A stretch of 64,000 nt of DNA, from contig JAFYXV010000002.1 in assembly GCA_017557885.1 (NCBI GenBank), positions 441,056 to 505,055 on the forward strand, given 5' to 3'. Numbering within the stretch: position 1 is the stretch's first letter; every line of letters begins with the position of its first letter. This DNA is from a bacterium. GTDB lineage: Bacteria > Auribacterota > UBA3054. Under the pieces are notes generated by a model. The model made no database searches. It saw only the letters and a list, made by a program, of their open reading frames with translations, and was not told where the DNA came from. Positions 53,097 to 60,808 of the stretch are shown here, one piece after another. The position numbers and the translations under genes are program-made.

Positions 53097-54454
53097 GTTG
53101 GAAAACTTATCTTCTGATCTTTCTGGCCGTGCTCTGCGCGCTCCTGGCCTTCTGGCGCTGCTATTCCGGGCGCTTCCAGCCGGTCACGCCCACCATGCTC
53201 ATCAACAGCGGCCTTTCCATCCCCTACGCCGCGGAGCAGGATCTGCTTTCCGTCACCCGCTGCTGCCTTGAGCATTCCGCCTCCTGGGTGGAGCAGCTGG
53301 TCTTCTACGGCATGCATCACGACGACGCCCTGCCCGATTCCAAAGGCGTTTATTTCGTTTACGCCCTCGGCGCGGCCCTGGCCTGCCTGATGGCTTTCCG
53401 CGTCGGCTCCTCCTGCGTCAACATCTACGTGGGATTGGGATCGGCGTTCCTTCTGGCCTGCATGCCGCTGCAGAACTGGGCCAACTGCGCTTTCACCGCC
53501 GCGCTGGTCCTCTTCAACTGGGACAGGCTCCTGTCCGCGCTGAAATTCAACACCTATCTGACCTGGACCCTTTATTTCCTGTCCGCCATAATGATGCTCT
53601 TCAACTGTTTCTTCACGGAGACGGTTCTGCTGCAGTGGTGGTTCGGGGCCCAGCTTCTGTCGCTGGTCATAAGGTATCTTATGATCCCGCGCCATCACAG
53701 GTCGCCCCATTATCTCTCCTCGGACATCAAGCCCCGGGTCTTCGTCAGAGGGGAAAGCAGCCTGAGGGAAGTCTATGTTTTCCTGGGCGTCGTCATCACC
53801 GCCTGGATAACCGTTACGACGCTCTCCCTGATGATCTCCTCCTTCCTGGCCCAGAACAATCTCAGGATCAGCGCCTTCTTCAAGATCGTCCTCTGGTCCA
53901 CCGTCGTCATTGTGACGCTGGCGGTCGTTTACATCCTCATGCCCAACCACGCCGACCTGAAGGAAAAGTTCGGAAAATACTTCAAGCGCATGACGGTCAG
54001 GATCTTCGACCAAAGCCCGGAAACGACCTTCTTCCATTTGAGAGTTCCCCAGATGGGCTTGGCGCTGGGCGTTTACGCTTTGGCCATCATGGCCTTTGCG
54101 CCTTTCGTTTTGAAGATCTACGGCATGCAGATGCGCTTCTTCGTCTCCTCCGGGCTGAGCGCTTTTCTGACTTTCGCCGACGACCTTTCGCCCTTGGAAA
54201 AAGCCGCGCCCTTCTTCCCCTTCCTCCTGGCGCTTCTGACTTTCACGCTCCACAAGCTCGGCAAACTGCGCTCCCAGGACAGCTGCGGCATTCTTTCCGT
54301 CTGCTGCTTCTCGGTGCTTTTCCTGCTGCAGCAGCGCTACGCGGCCATCTCCGCGCCTTTCTACGTCATCTGCACCCTGGCTTTTCCCTACATCGCGCTG
54401 CGCCTGGCCTTCGGATATCCCAAGAGCGAGCAAAAGGAGGCTCAGCATGCCTAG
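53084..54454 (+). CDS. Unknown multi-pass membrane protein of the polysaccharide locus
   Basis: Protein of 456 aa with about ten hydrophobic segments and a soluble stretch between about residues 40 and 95 (EQDLLSVTRCCLEHSASWVE). RHHRSPHYLSSDIKPR and NHADLKEKFGKYFKRM are basic cytoplasmic loops. No flippase, polymerase or exosortase motif is evident. It overlaps both neighbours (13 and 8 bases), so its amount is tied to theirs; probably part of the same export complex. GGAG lies before the ATG. Confidence 0.72.
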   Translation: MRSVGWKTYLLIFLAVLCALLAFWRCYSGRFQPVTPTMLINSGLSIPYAAEQDLLSVTRCCLEHSASWVEQLVFYGMHHDDALPDSKGVYFVYALGAALACLMAFRVGSSCVNIYVGLGSAFLLACMPLQNWANCAFTAALVLFNWDRLLSALKFNTYLTWTLYFLSAIMMLFNCFFTETVLLQWWFGAQLLSLVIRYLMIPRHHRSPHYLSSDIKPRVFVRGESSLREVYVFLGVVITAWITVTTLSLMISSFLAQNNLRISAFFKIVLWSTVVIVTLAVVYILMPNHADLKEKFGKYFKRMTVRIFDQSPETTFFHLRVPQMGLALGVYALAIMAFAPFVLKIYGMQMRFFVSSGLSAFLTFADDLSPLEKAAPFFPFLLALLTFTLHKLGKLRSQDSCGILSVCCFSVLFLLQQRYAAISAPFYVICTLAFPYIALRLAFGYPKSEQKEAQHA

Positions 54455-56489
54455 GCTGATCTTCCTTCTTTTCCTCTGCTGCGCCATGCTGGGCTGCCGC
54501 AAGAGCGGCCGCTCGGATGTCTCGGATCTGGGAAACGAGCGCTTTTCTCCGGAAAAATGCCGGGAAGCGTTCCTGCTTTCCTCCAACGTGCTCTCCCGCT
54601 ATCCGCTTTTGATCCGCACCAAAGCCGGCGAGGAGATCGAGCTTCCCTGCGAATGGCCTGTTCCGGTTTACAAAGAAGAGATCGGGCGCCTGGAGATCTC
54701 GCAGCTTGAAGACGGCTCCGCGGAGACCTCCGCCGTCCGGCTGGCTTCCTCTCCCACCAATCTTTTCTTCCTTTCCCGCCAGCTCGCCCCAAAATGCCCT
54801 GAGCTTCCCCTGCCCTTTGACAGCGACGAAGCTTCCGCTCCCCTTTGGGAAGCGCTTCTGGCCTGCTGGAAAGGGCTCGGCGCCACCAACGTCTTCATAT
54901 CCGAGGCTCTGGCCAGGATCATGCTGGCCGCTCCCCAGAGGACCGCGCTGCTCTGCATTCCCTACGACGATTTCCGCGGCGCTTTCCTGGCGGAGAGAAG
55001 CATCAGAGCCCCCAGGGCTTCCGATCTGGCATCCCTCTGGGCCAGGACTTATTTTTACTTAAGGACCGCCGCGAAGGAGAAACGCTTCGAGGACGTCAAA
55101 AGGATCGCCCTGGATTCCCTGGATATAGAGGGAAAGAGCCCGGAATGGCACGCCATCATGGGCGAATATCTGAGAGTGTGCGATCCCACCAGGATAAAGG
55201 ACATCGAAGAGCACTACGCCAAAGCCATGAGCCTTTACGCCCGGAAATCGAAAGGGCTGCCCTTCTACCGCATCTGGGTGGAGAAGACCGGCCTGGAGGC
55301 TTTCCTCTTCGACAGCGAGACCGTCATCTCCCATTACTACACGATCCTGGAATCCCTGAAGGAAAACGAAGCCAAGGGCGCCGTCACTCCGGAGTTCGCC
55401 TCCGCCATCCGGGAGCAGACCTACACCAGCATCGCCAAGCTTCTCCTGCGCTACGATCAGAACGCCAACGCCTCCCAGTGGGCCGCCCGCCTGCTCGCCC
55501 CTGAATTTTCCAAAGAAGCCAAGCTGCAGGGAATGGCTCTCGTCTTCCAGGCGGCGGAAAAGAACGGCCAGATCTTCGACGCCATCGGGGAATACGACTC
55601 CATCATCCAAAACGCCTCCTCCCCGGAGGAGAAAAATTTCTGGCGTCTGGAAAAAGGCGTGGCCCTCATCAAGTTCGACCTGCCGGAGGAGGCCAGCGCC
55701 CTCTACGCCGAGATCATGAAGGACGATCCCGGCCTGGAGAACAGGCAGTTCGCCCTGAACGCCGAGAGCCAGGACGCCCGCTTCATGCACCTCTATTACT
55801 ACGTCCTGCGGGTGGAAAAGGACGACATGCGCGACATGGCGCTCTCCAACCTGAGGAAACGCGGCATCCTGAACAGAGCCGATTCTTCCTATTACCTCTC
55901 CCAGGCCGCCCAGCTGCAGGTCTGCATGCAGAGGCTCAAGGAGGCTTACAACATCTACGAGACCATTTACAAGGAAGACAATCACGCCCTTTTGGAATAC
56001 ATTTATCTCCTTTACCGCAACAGCCATTACGACCAGTGCGTCAAGCTTTTGAGAACGCTTCCCTACCACAAGAACAGCGATATTGCCAAAGACTGGCGCT
56101 TCTCGATCCTCAGGCTGTTCCGCGCCAGGAGGGTCAAGCCCGTCATCGAAAAAGTCGTCAACGATTTTTCCACCCACACCAACGATCTGACCAGAGCCCG
56201 CTATCTGAACGGGCTGGGCAACATCTACCAGAGCTATCGCCAGAGCGACAAAGCCGCCGCTTATTACGCGGAAGGCATCGAGGCCGATCCCAAAAACATC
56301 GACAATTACCTCGACCTGGGCTTCCTCTACTGCATGTCCTCCAACAAAGCCAAAGCCGCCGAGATGCTGGACAGGATCCTGAGTCTTCCCCTGACTCCGG
56401 ATCAAAAAAGGACCATGCTCTACGACTGGCGCGCCATCGAGCTTTATTACACCGCCGATCGGGAAATGCCGGAGGAGGATTATGAGTAG
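54447..56489 (+). CDS. Large TPR-like lipoprotein
   Basis: Protein of 680 aa with a lipoprotein signal (MPRLIFLLFLCCAMLGC, lipobox MLGC). The mature part is all-helical, with TPR-like repeats best seen at ARYLNGLGNIYQSYRQSDKA and IDNYLDLGFLYCMSSNKAKA near the C-terminus. The N-terminal 200 residues are less regular. TPR lipoproteins of this size (PelB-, AlgK-, PrsT-like) often link inner-membrane synthesis with the outer-membrane export pore. AAAGGAGG lies before the ATG; it overlaps the genes on both sides by eight bases. Confidence 0.8.
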   Translation: MPRLIFLLFLCCAMLGCRKSGRSDVSDLGNERFSPEKCREAFLLSSNVLSRYPLLIRTKAGEEIELPCEWPVPVYKEEIGRLEISQLEDGSAETSAVRLASSPTNLFFLSRQLAPKCPELPLPFDSDEASAPLWEALLACWKGLGATNVFISEALARIMLAAPQRTALLCIPYDDFRGAFLAERSIRAPRASDLASLWARTYFYLRTAAKEKRFEDVKRIALDSLDIEGKSPEWHAIMGEYLRVCDPTRIKDIEEHYAKAMSLYARKSKGLPFYRIWVEKTGLEAFLFDSETVISHYYTILESLKENEAKGAVTPEFASAIREQTYTSIAKLLLRYDQNANASQWAARLLAPEFSKEAKLQGMALVFQAAEKNGQIFDAIGEYDSIIQNASSPEEKNFWRLEKGVALIKFDLPEEASALYAEIMKDDPGLENRQFALNAESQDARFMHLYYYVLRVEKDDMRDMALSNLRKRGILNRADSSYYLSQAAQLQVCMQRLKEAYNIYETIYKEDNHALLEYIYLLYRNSHYDQCVKLLRTLPYHKNSDIAKDWRFSILRLFRARRVKPVIEKVVNDFSTHTNDLTRARYLNGLGNIYQSYRQSDKAAAYYAEGIEADPKNIDNYLDLGFLYCMSSNKAKAAEMLDRILSLPLTPDQKRTMLYDWRAIELYYTADREMPEEDYE

Positions 56490-57798
56490 CAAGCCTTCCT
56501 TCTTCAGCCGGATCTTCCGGGGCTCCGGAAAAAAGATCCTGCTTGTCGCCCTGGCCGTCGCGCTTCTCTATCCCATAGCGCGCATCTACAGCGTGCCCTT
56601 CTCCTACATGCAGGAGATATTCAATTACGACAGCGACGCGAACTTGAAGACCTGGAGCGTCATGTCCCAGTTCATCCGGGAAGACGACGCCCTGGTCATC
56701 ATGCAGACCGACGGCAACTACACTCTCCAGATCTACGAAGGGCGCGGCGTTTACGCTTACCGCTACATTCCGGCGGTCAACCTGGAGACGGAGTTCGCCA
56801 GCCTCATTGAAAAATACGGCCGCGTCTGGGTCTTCATTTACAACGGCGTGCTGTCCTCGGGCTCCATCTTCATCCCGAAGCAGTACCAGGAGGTGCTCGG
56901 CGAGCAGTACCAGTCCTGCTTCACGCTGCCTTTGTTTTTCGGCGAGACAGTGTATCTGGAGAAAAACGAAAAGGCGGAGATGGCCAGGGCGCTCTTTTCC
57001 CAGCAGCTTCTGAATTACATTTCCGACATCGCCAAGGAGATCGACTACCGCGACCTGGCGGTCTTCTTCCAGAAGGCCGGGCAGTACGAAAACGCCAAGA
57101 ACGTTTTGGAAAGAGCCATCTTCATTTTCCCCAACAGCGCGCTTCTGTACCGCACTCTGGCGGAATGCTACGTCAGCTCCGGCAACCTGGAAGCCTACGA
57201 AAAGATCTACCACAGCAACGTCATGGCCAACGCCCTCTCCCGGGCGACCACAGGCAAAGCCCATCTGACGGCCCTTTTCCAGAACGCCATCTTCACTTCC
57301 CGCAAAGGATTCCTGGAAAGAGCCCGCCGCCTTTATTTGAGCCTTATCGACCTTTTCGGCAACCAGCCCGATCCCTACCTGGAATCCCAGGTGCGGCGCT
57401 ATTTCACCAAAGACGTGCTTTTGCCCATGGGTGACACCAACGAAGCGATCTCCCAGCTTCTGGTCGACATCAACGCCGGAGCCCAGAACATGGATTATTC
57501 CTACAACCTGCTGCTGGACATCCTGGACAACTGCGGATACTCCAACGCCGCGGTCTCCCTGGGATACGGCTATTTCAAATACAAGAACCACCAGGACGTC
57601 AAATCCGCCATGCGCTACGGGACAATGGCTGTCAAGTACGGGACCCTGGACCAGCTGAAGGAAGCCATCGGCATGATCAGCGAAAGGAACCGTTACAACC
57701 CCCTGCTCATGGAAAAACTGAGGCTGGAGAGAGATTGGTACCGGGAATGGACCAACGCCGCCCTCTCCCACGGCCTGGTGCCCTTCGGAGGCAAATAA
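56482..57798 (+). CDS. Membrane-anchored TPR-like protein
   Basis: Protein of 438 aa with one N-terminal TM segment (KILLVALAVALLYPIARIYS). Residues of about 45-170 form an alpha/beta part (DDALVIMQTDGNYTLQIYEG, GRVWVFIYNGVL) and the rest is helical with TPR-like pairs (AVFFQKAGQYENAKNVLERA, LAECYVSSGNLEAYEKIY). It resembles the PMT-less, TPR-bearing proteins of sugar-transfer loci. No known family. The ATG overlaps the previous gene by eight bases with GGAGGAGG in front. Confidence 0.72.
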   Translation: MSSKPSFFSRIFRGSGKKILLVALAVALLYPIARIYSVPFSYMQEIFNYDSDANLKTWSVMSQFIREDDALVIMQTDGNYTLQIYEGRGVYAYRYIPAVNLETEFASLIEKYGRVWVFIYNGVLSSGSIFIPKQYQEVLGEQYQSCFTLPLFFGETVYLEKNEKAEMARALFSQQLLNYISDIAKEIDYRDLAVFFQKAGQYENAKNVLERAIFIFPNSALLYRTLAECYVSSGNLEAYEKIYHSNVMANALSRATTGKAHLTALFQNAIFTSRKGFLERARRLYLSLIDLFGNQPDPYLESQVRRYFTKDVLLPMGDTNEAISQLLVDINAGAQNMDYSYNLLLDILDNCGYSNAAVSLGYGYFKYKNHQDVKSAMRYGTMAVKYGTLDQLKEAIGMISERNRYNPLLMEKLRLERDWYREWTNAALSHGLVPFGGK

Positions 57799-57800
57799 AA

Positions 57801-58382
57801 ATGAATCCTCTTCGCAAAATGCTCTCCCTTTGCCGCGCCGCGTCTTTGCGCCTTAAGGGCGTCAAGGTGAAGCCCGGATTGGTGACCTACGGCAGCCCCA
57901 TCGTCAACCTGACGAAGGGCGGCCTCATCTCCCTCGGCGAGAACTGCGTGCTTTGCTCCAGCAGCAGGGCCAACTTCGCCGGGGTGAACCATCCCGTCAT
58001 CCTTGCGCTCCTGAGGCCGGGGGCGACCCTGGAAATAGGAGACGACACCGGCATCTCCGGCGGCTCCTTCTGCGCCGCGCGAAGCGTAAAGATAGGAAAA
58101 GGCTGCCTCATAGGCGCCAACGCGCTGGTGACGGATTGCGATTTCCACGCTCTCAAACCCGAGGGGCGCCGCCACAATTCCAATCCCGAGGACGTCGGCT
58201 GCGAGCCTGTGGTAATAGAGGACAACGTCTGGCTGGGAGCCAACGTGACGGTCCTGAAAGGCGTCAGGATCGGCCGGGACACCGTGGTGGCCGCCGGCAG
58301 CGTCGTCACCAAAAGCCTGCCGGAAGGCGTGCTGGCCGCCGGAGCGCCCGCCAAAGTAATCAGAGAATTGAAAGAGAGATAA
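57801..58382 (+). CDS. Hexapeptide-repeat acyltransferase
   Basis: Left-handed beta-helix O-acetyltransferase, 193 aa, of the WbbJ/CysE/LacA type. Repeats such as LEIGDDTGISGGSF, VKIGKGCLIGANALV, VVIEDNVWLGANVTVLKGV and IGRDTVVAAGSVVTK are clear; the catalytic His lies in DFHAL, and APAKVIREL is the usual end. It likely adds acetyl to a sugar of the repeat unit. The ATG at 57801 is two bases after the previous stop; a longer frame from 57735 lies inside the gene before. Confidence 0.92.
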   Translation: MNPLRKMLSLCRAASLRLKGVKVKPGLVTYGSPIVNLTKGGLISLGENCVLCSSSRANFAGVNHPVILALLRPGATLEIGDDTGISGGSFCAARSVKIGKGCLIGANALVTDCDFHALKPEGRRHNSNPEDVGCEPVVIEDNVWLGANVTVLKGVRIGRDTVVAAGSVVTKSLPEGVLAAGAPAKVIRELKER

Positions 58383-59672
58383 GTGAACGCTTTTCTGCCC
58401 TTAGCATTGGTAATCGGAGGAATATTGGTCCTTTGGATGATCGCCCATCATCCAAGCTGGTTCTTTTATATCCTCGTTTTCATCATGCTGGAGCCCTCCC
58501 GCTACCTCAGCCTTTCCAACGTTCCCTTCGGTCCTTTCTCCCTGAAAGGCTACGAGCTGCTGCTTCCCCTGATCTATTTCGTCGCTTTCAAATACCGCAA
58601 GCGGCCGCTGAAGGAATGCACGCCCTTTTTCCTGCCGCTCTTTTTCCTCTCCGCCTGCATATCCCTCCTGAACGGCCTGCGCCAGGGCTACGGCGTCTCC
58701 GCCTTCAACTACTTCCGACCCTACGCCTCGGTGTGGATGGCGGTGGCCGTCCCGCTGTTTTTCAAAGACACCAGGGAGACGGAACGCCTTCTGAAATTTT
58801 TCACCTTCTGGGCCACCTTCTTCATCATCGTGGAAATGGTGGCGCTGCAGACAGGCTTGGGCTACAACTTCGTCTATTCCCCCATCAGAGCCAGCTACAG
58901 TTCCCTTCTGAGCGACACCTCCTGCTCCAACATGGCCTTTATTTTCATCTACGCCTTCGCCATGTTCGACTTCGGCATGAAGAACGCCCTGGCCTATCTG
59001 ATGCTTATCGGCTTTTCCTTCGTCTGCACCATCATCAGTTCCGCCAGGGCCGTCTGGCTCGGCATGCTGGTGTCCGTCGCGGGCTTTTTCGCCATGGGCC
59101 GCCTCCGCTCGAAACTCTACCTGACTCTTTTCAGCATCCTGGGGATCATCGCCCTGTTCTTCCTTGGCTCCCTTTACATCGCGCGCTATGACATGACGCT
59201 GGCGGAACGCCTGCCCTCGCTTTTCAGCACCGAGGAAGGCAACGCCCACTGGCGCCTGCTGGCCTGGAGCCAGACCATCGACGACATCAGGCAGCATCTC
59301 ATCATTGGCTGGCCCATGGGCAACGAACCCCTCTTCTATGTGGAGAGCTCCGGCATCTTCTGCACCAACGCCGTGCACAACGAATTCCTGAAGATCACCC
59401 GCTACATGGGGCTGCCCGGGCTCTTCTTCTTCCTTTGCCTGATCTTCACTTATCTTTCCAAAAGCTTGAAATACGTTATCCGCTACCGCGGCGACGAGCA
59501 GCGAAAAATGCTGGCGCTCTTTTTGTGCGCCGTCTTCATCATGGTCACTTCCGCTTTCTCCCAGCGCATCACCTCCATCGACATCTGTCCTTTCGTCTGG
59601 AGCGTCTTCGGATTGATCTACCTGAGGAGCCTGGAAGCGGAAGAAAGAGCCAACCAGGGAGCGGCCCAATGA
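58383..59672 (+). CDS. O-antigen polymerase/ligase-like protein
   Basis: Membrane protein of 429 aa with about ten to twelve TM segments. The Wzy/WaaL signature is present: HNEFLKITRYMGLPGLFFFL in the last third, with arginine-rich periplasmic loops (SRYLSLSNV, YARYDM-like IARYDM). It would polymerise repeat units or pass the chain on. The start is GTG directly after the previous stop, without a clear ribosome site. It overlaps the next gene by four bases. A second member of this family follows at 60808. Confidence 0.86.
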   Translation: MNAFLPLALVIGGILVLWMIAHHPSWFFYILVFIMLEPSRYLSLSNVPFGPFSLKGYELLLPLIYFVAFKYRKRPLKECTPFFLPLFFLSACISLLNGLRQGYGVSAFNYFRPYASVWMAVAVPLFFKDTRETERLLKFFTFWATFFIIVEMVALQTGLGYNFVYSPIRASYSSLLSDTSCSNMAFIFIYAFAMFDFGMKNALAYLMLIGFSFVCTIISSARAVWLGMLVSVAGFFAMGRLRSKLYLTLFSILGIIALFFLGSLYIARYDMTLAERLPSLFSTEEGNAHWRLLAWSQTIDDIRQHLIIGWPMGNEPLFYVESSGIFCTNAVHNEFLKITRYMGLPGLFFFLCLIFTYLSKSLKYVIRYRGDEQRKMLALFLCAVFIMVTSAFSQRITSIDICPFVWSVFGLIYLRSLEAEERANQGAAQ

Positions 59673-60808
59673 AAGTGATAATGCTGAACGCCAACATTTC
59701 CGGAGTGGGGACCTTCCACCGGGCCCTCTGGTTCGCCAGGATGCTGGGGGAAGAGGGGCACAGCGTGACCGTCTGCACCACCTCCCGGACTAACAAGTTT
59801 GAAAGGACCTTCATCGCGGACCGTCCGAACGTCACCGTCATCGAGGGCCCGAGGTTCGGCTTCGACCTCTATCCCGGAAAAGGCTCCAACATCGACATAT
59901 TTTGGCGTCTGAAATATCTTTTGAAGGATGGTTTCGACGTTATTTACGCTTTTGAATATCATCCCAACGTCTCCTGGCCCGTCTGTCTCTGCCGGAAAAA
60001 CAGGCGCCTCATTTCCGACTGGTGCGACCTTTACGCCGGCGCCGCCAACGTTTTCAGGGGAAACAAAGCCATGCACCGCTGGGACGCCAAAAGGGAGGCC
60101 GGCATCCGCCGCAAAGCCGACCTTGTCACCGTCATCAGCGATTTTCTCGGCCGCAAGGCGGAGGAAGTGGGCGTGCCGAAGGAAAAGGTCGTCCTCATCA
60201 GGGAAGGCGTGGATACAAATTACATGCGGCCCTTCGACAAATCGGAGGCGCGACGCCGCCTGGGCCTTGCGGAAGACCGGCTTTACATAACCACGCTGCA
60301 GGACGGAGCCGCCTTCCCGCCGCTTCTTAAGAGCCTGGCCGCTCTGCGCAAGGAGAACAAAAAGATCTCAGTGCTCTTCGTGGGAAGGATGCGGGAGGAC
60401 CAGCGGAAACTGGTTGAGGAAACGGGCCTGAAGGACGCCGTTTTCTGCACGGGCTTCGTCAGCGACGAGGACCTGCCCCGCTTCCTTTGCGCCGGCGACG
60501 CCGCGGCTCTGCCCATGGTGGATTCCCTGGCCAACCGCTCCCGCTTCCCTCATAAGATCGGCGACTATCTGGCCTGCGGCCTGCCCCTGGCGGTCACCAA
60601 CATCGGAGAGTATCCGGAAATGCTGCGGGAAGAGGACCTGGCGGCGGTCAGCGAGCCCGGGGAAGCTTTCACCGCCGCTTTGAAGAGCCTGCTTCTGGAT
60701 GAGGAAAGACGCGCCGACCTTTCCGGGCGCGCAAGGAAATGGATCGTTGAGAATCTCGACTGGCAAGTTTTAAAAAAAGACATTGTTCGCTGCGTGGAGG
60801 GTAACTGA
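59669..60808 (+). CDS. GT4-type glycosyltransferase
   Basis: GT-B glycosyltransferase of 379 aa. N-terminal NISGVGTFHRALWFARML binds acceptor; the C-terminal half has LPMVDSLANRSRFPHKIGDY and ACGLPLAVTNIGEYPEML, matching GT4 donor sites. It adds a sugar to the growing lipid-linked unit. ATGA overlap with the polymerase-like gene fixes the start; an open extension to 59435 lies wholly inside that gene. It is the only glycosyltransferase seen in this locus, so most others must lie beyond the window. Confidence 0.92.
   Translation: MKVIMLNANISGVGTFHRALWFARMLGEEGHSVTVCTTSRTNKFERTFIADRPNVTVIEGPRFGFDLYPGKGSNIDIFWRLKYLLKDGFDVIYAFEYHPNVSWPVCLCRKNRRLISDWCDLYAGAANVFRGNKAMHRWDAKREAGIRRKADLVTVISDFLGRKAEEVGVPKEKVVLIREGVDTNYMRPFDKSEARRRLGLAEDRLYITTLQDGAAFPPLLKSLAALRKENKKISVLFVGRMREDQRKLVEETGLKDAVFCTGFVSDEDLPRFLCAGDAAALPMVDSLANRSRFPHKIGDYLACGLPLAVTNIGEYPEMLREEDLAAVSEPGEAFTAALKSLLLDEERRADLSGRARKWIVENLDWQVLKKDIVRCVEGN

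Noticed and set aside
53084-54454. Exosortase for the PEP-CTERM protein
   Set aside because: This multi-pass protein was considered, but I could not find the conserved Cys, Arg and His arrangement of exosortases.
59435-59668. N-terminal extension of the second GT4 glycosyltransferase
   Set aside because: It lies within the polymerase-like gene in another frame, and the GT-B fold starts at the ATG at 59669, which forms the usual ATGA overlap.
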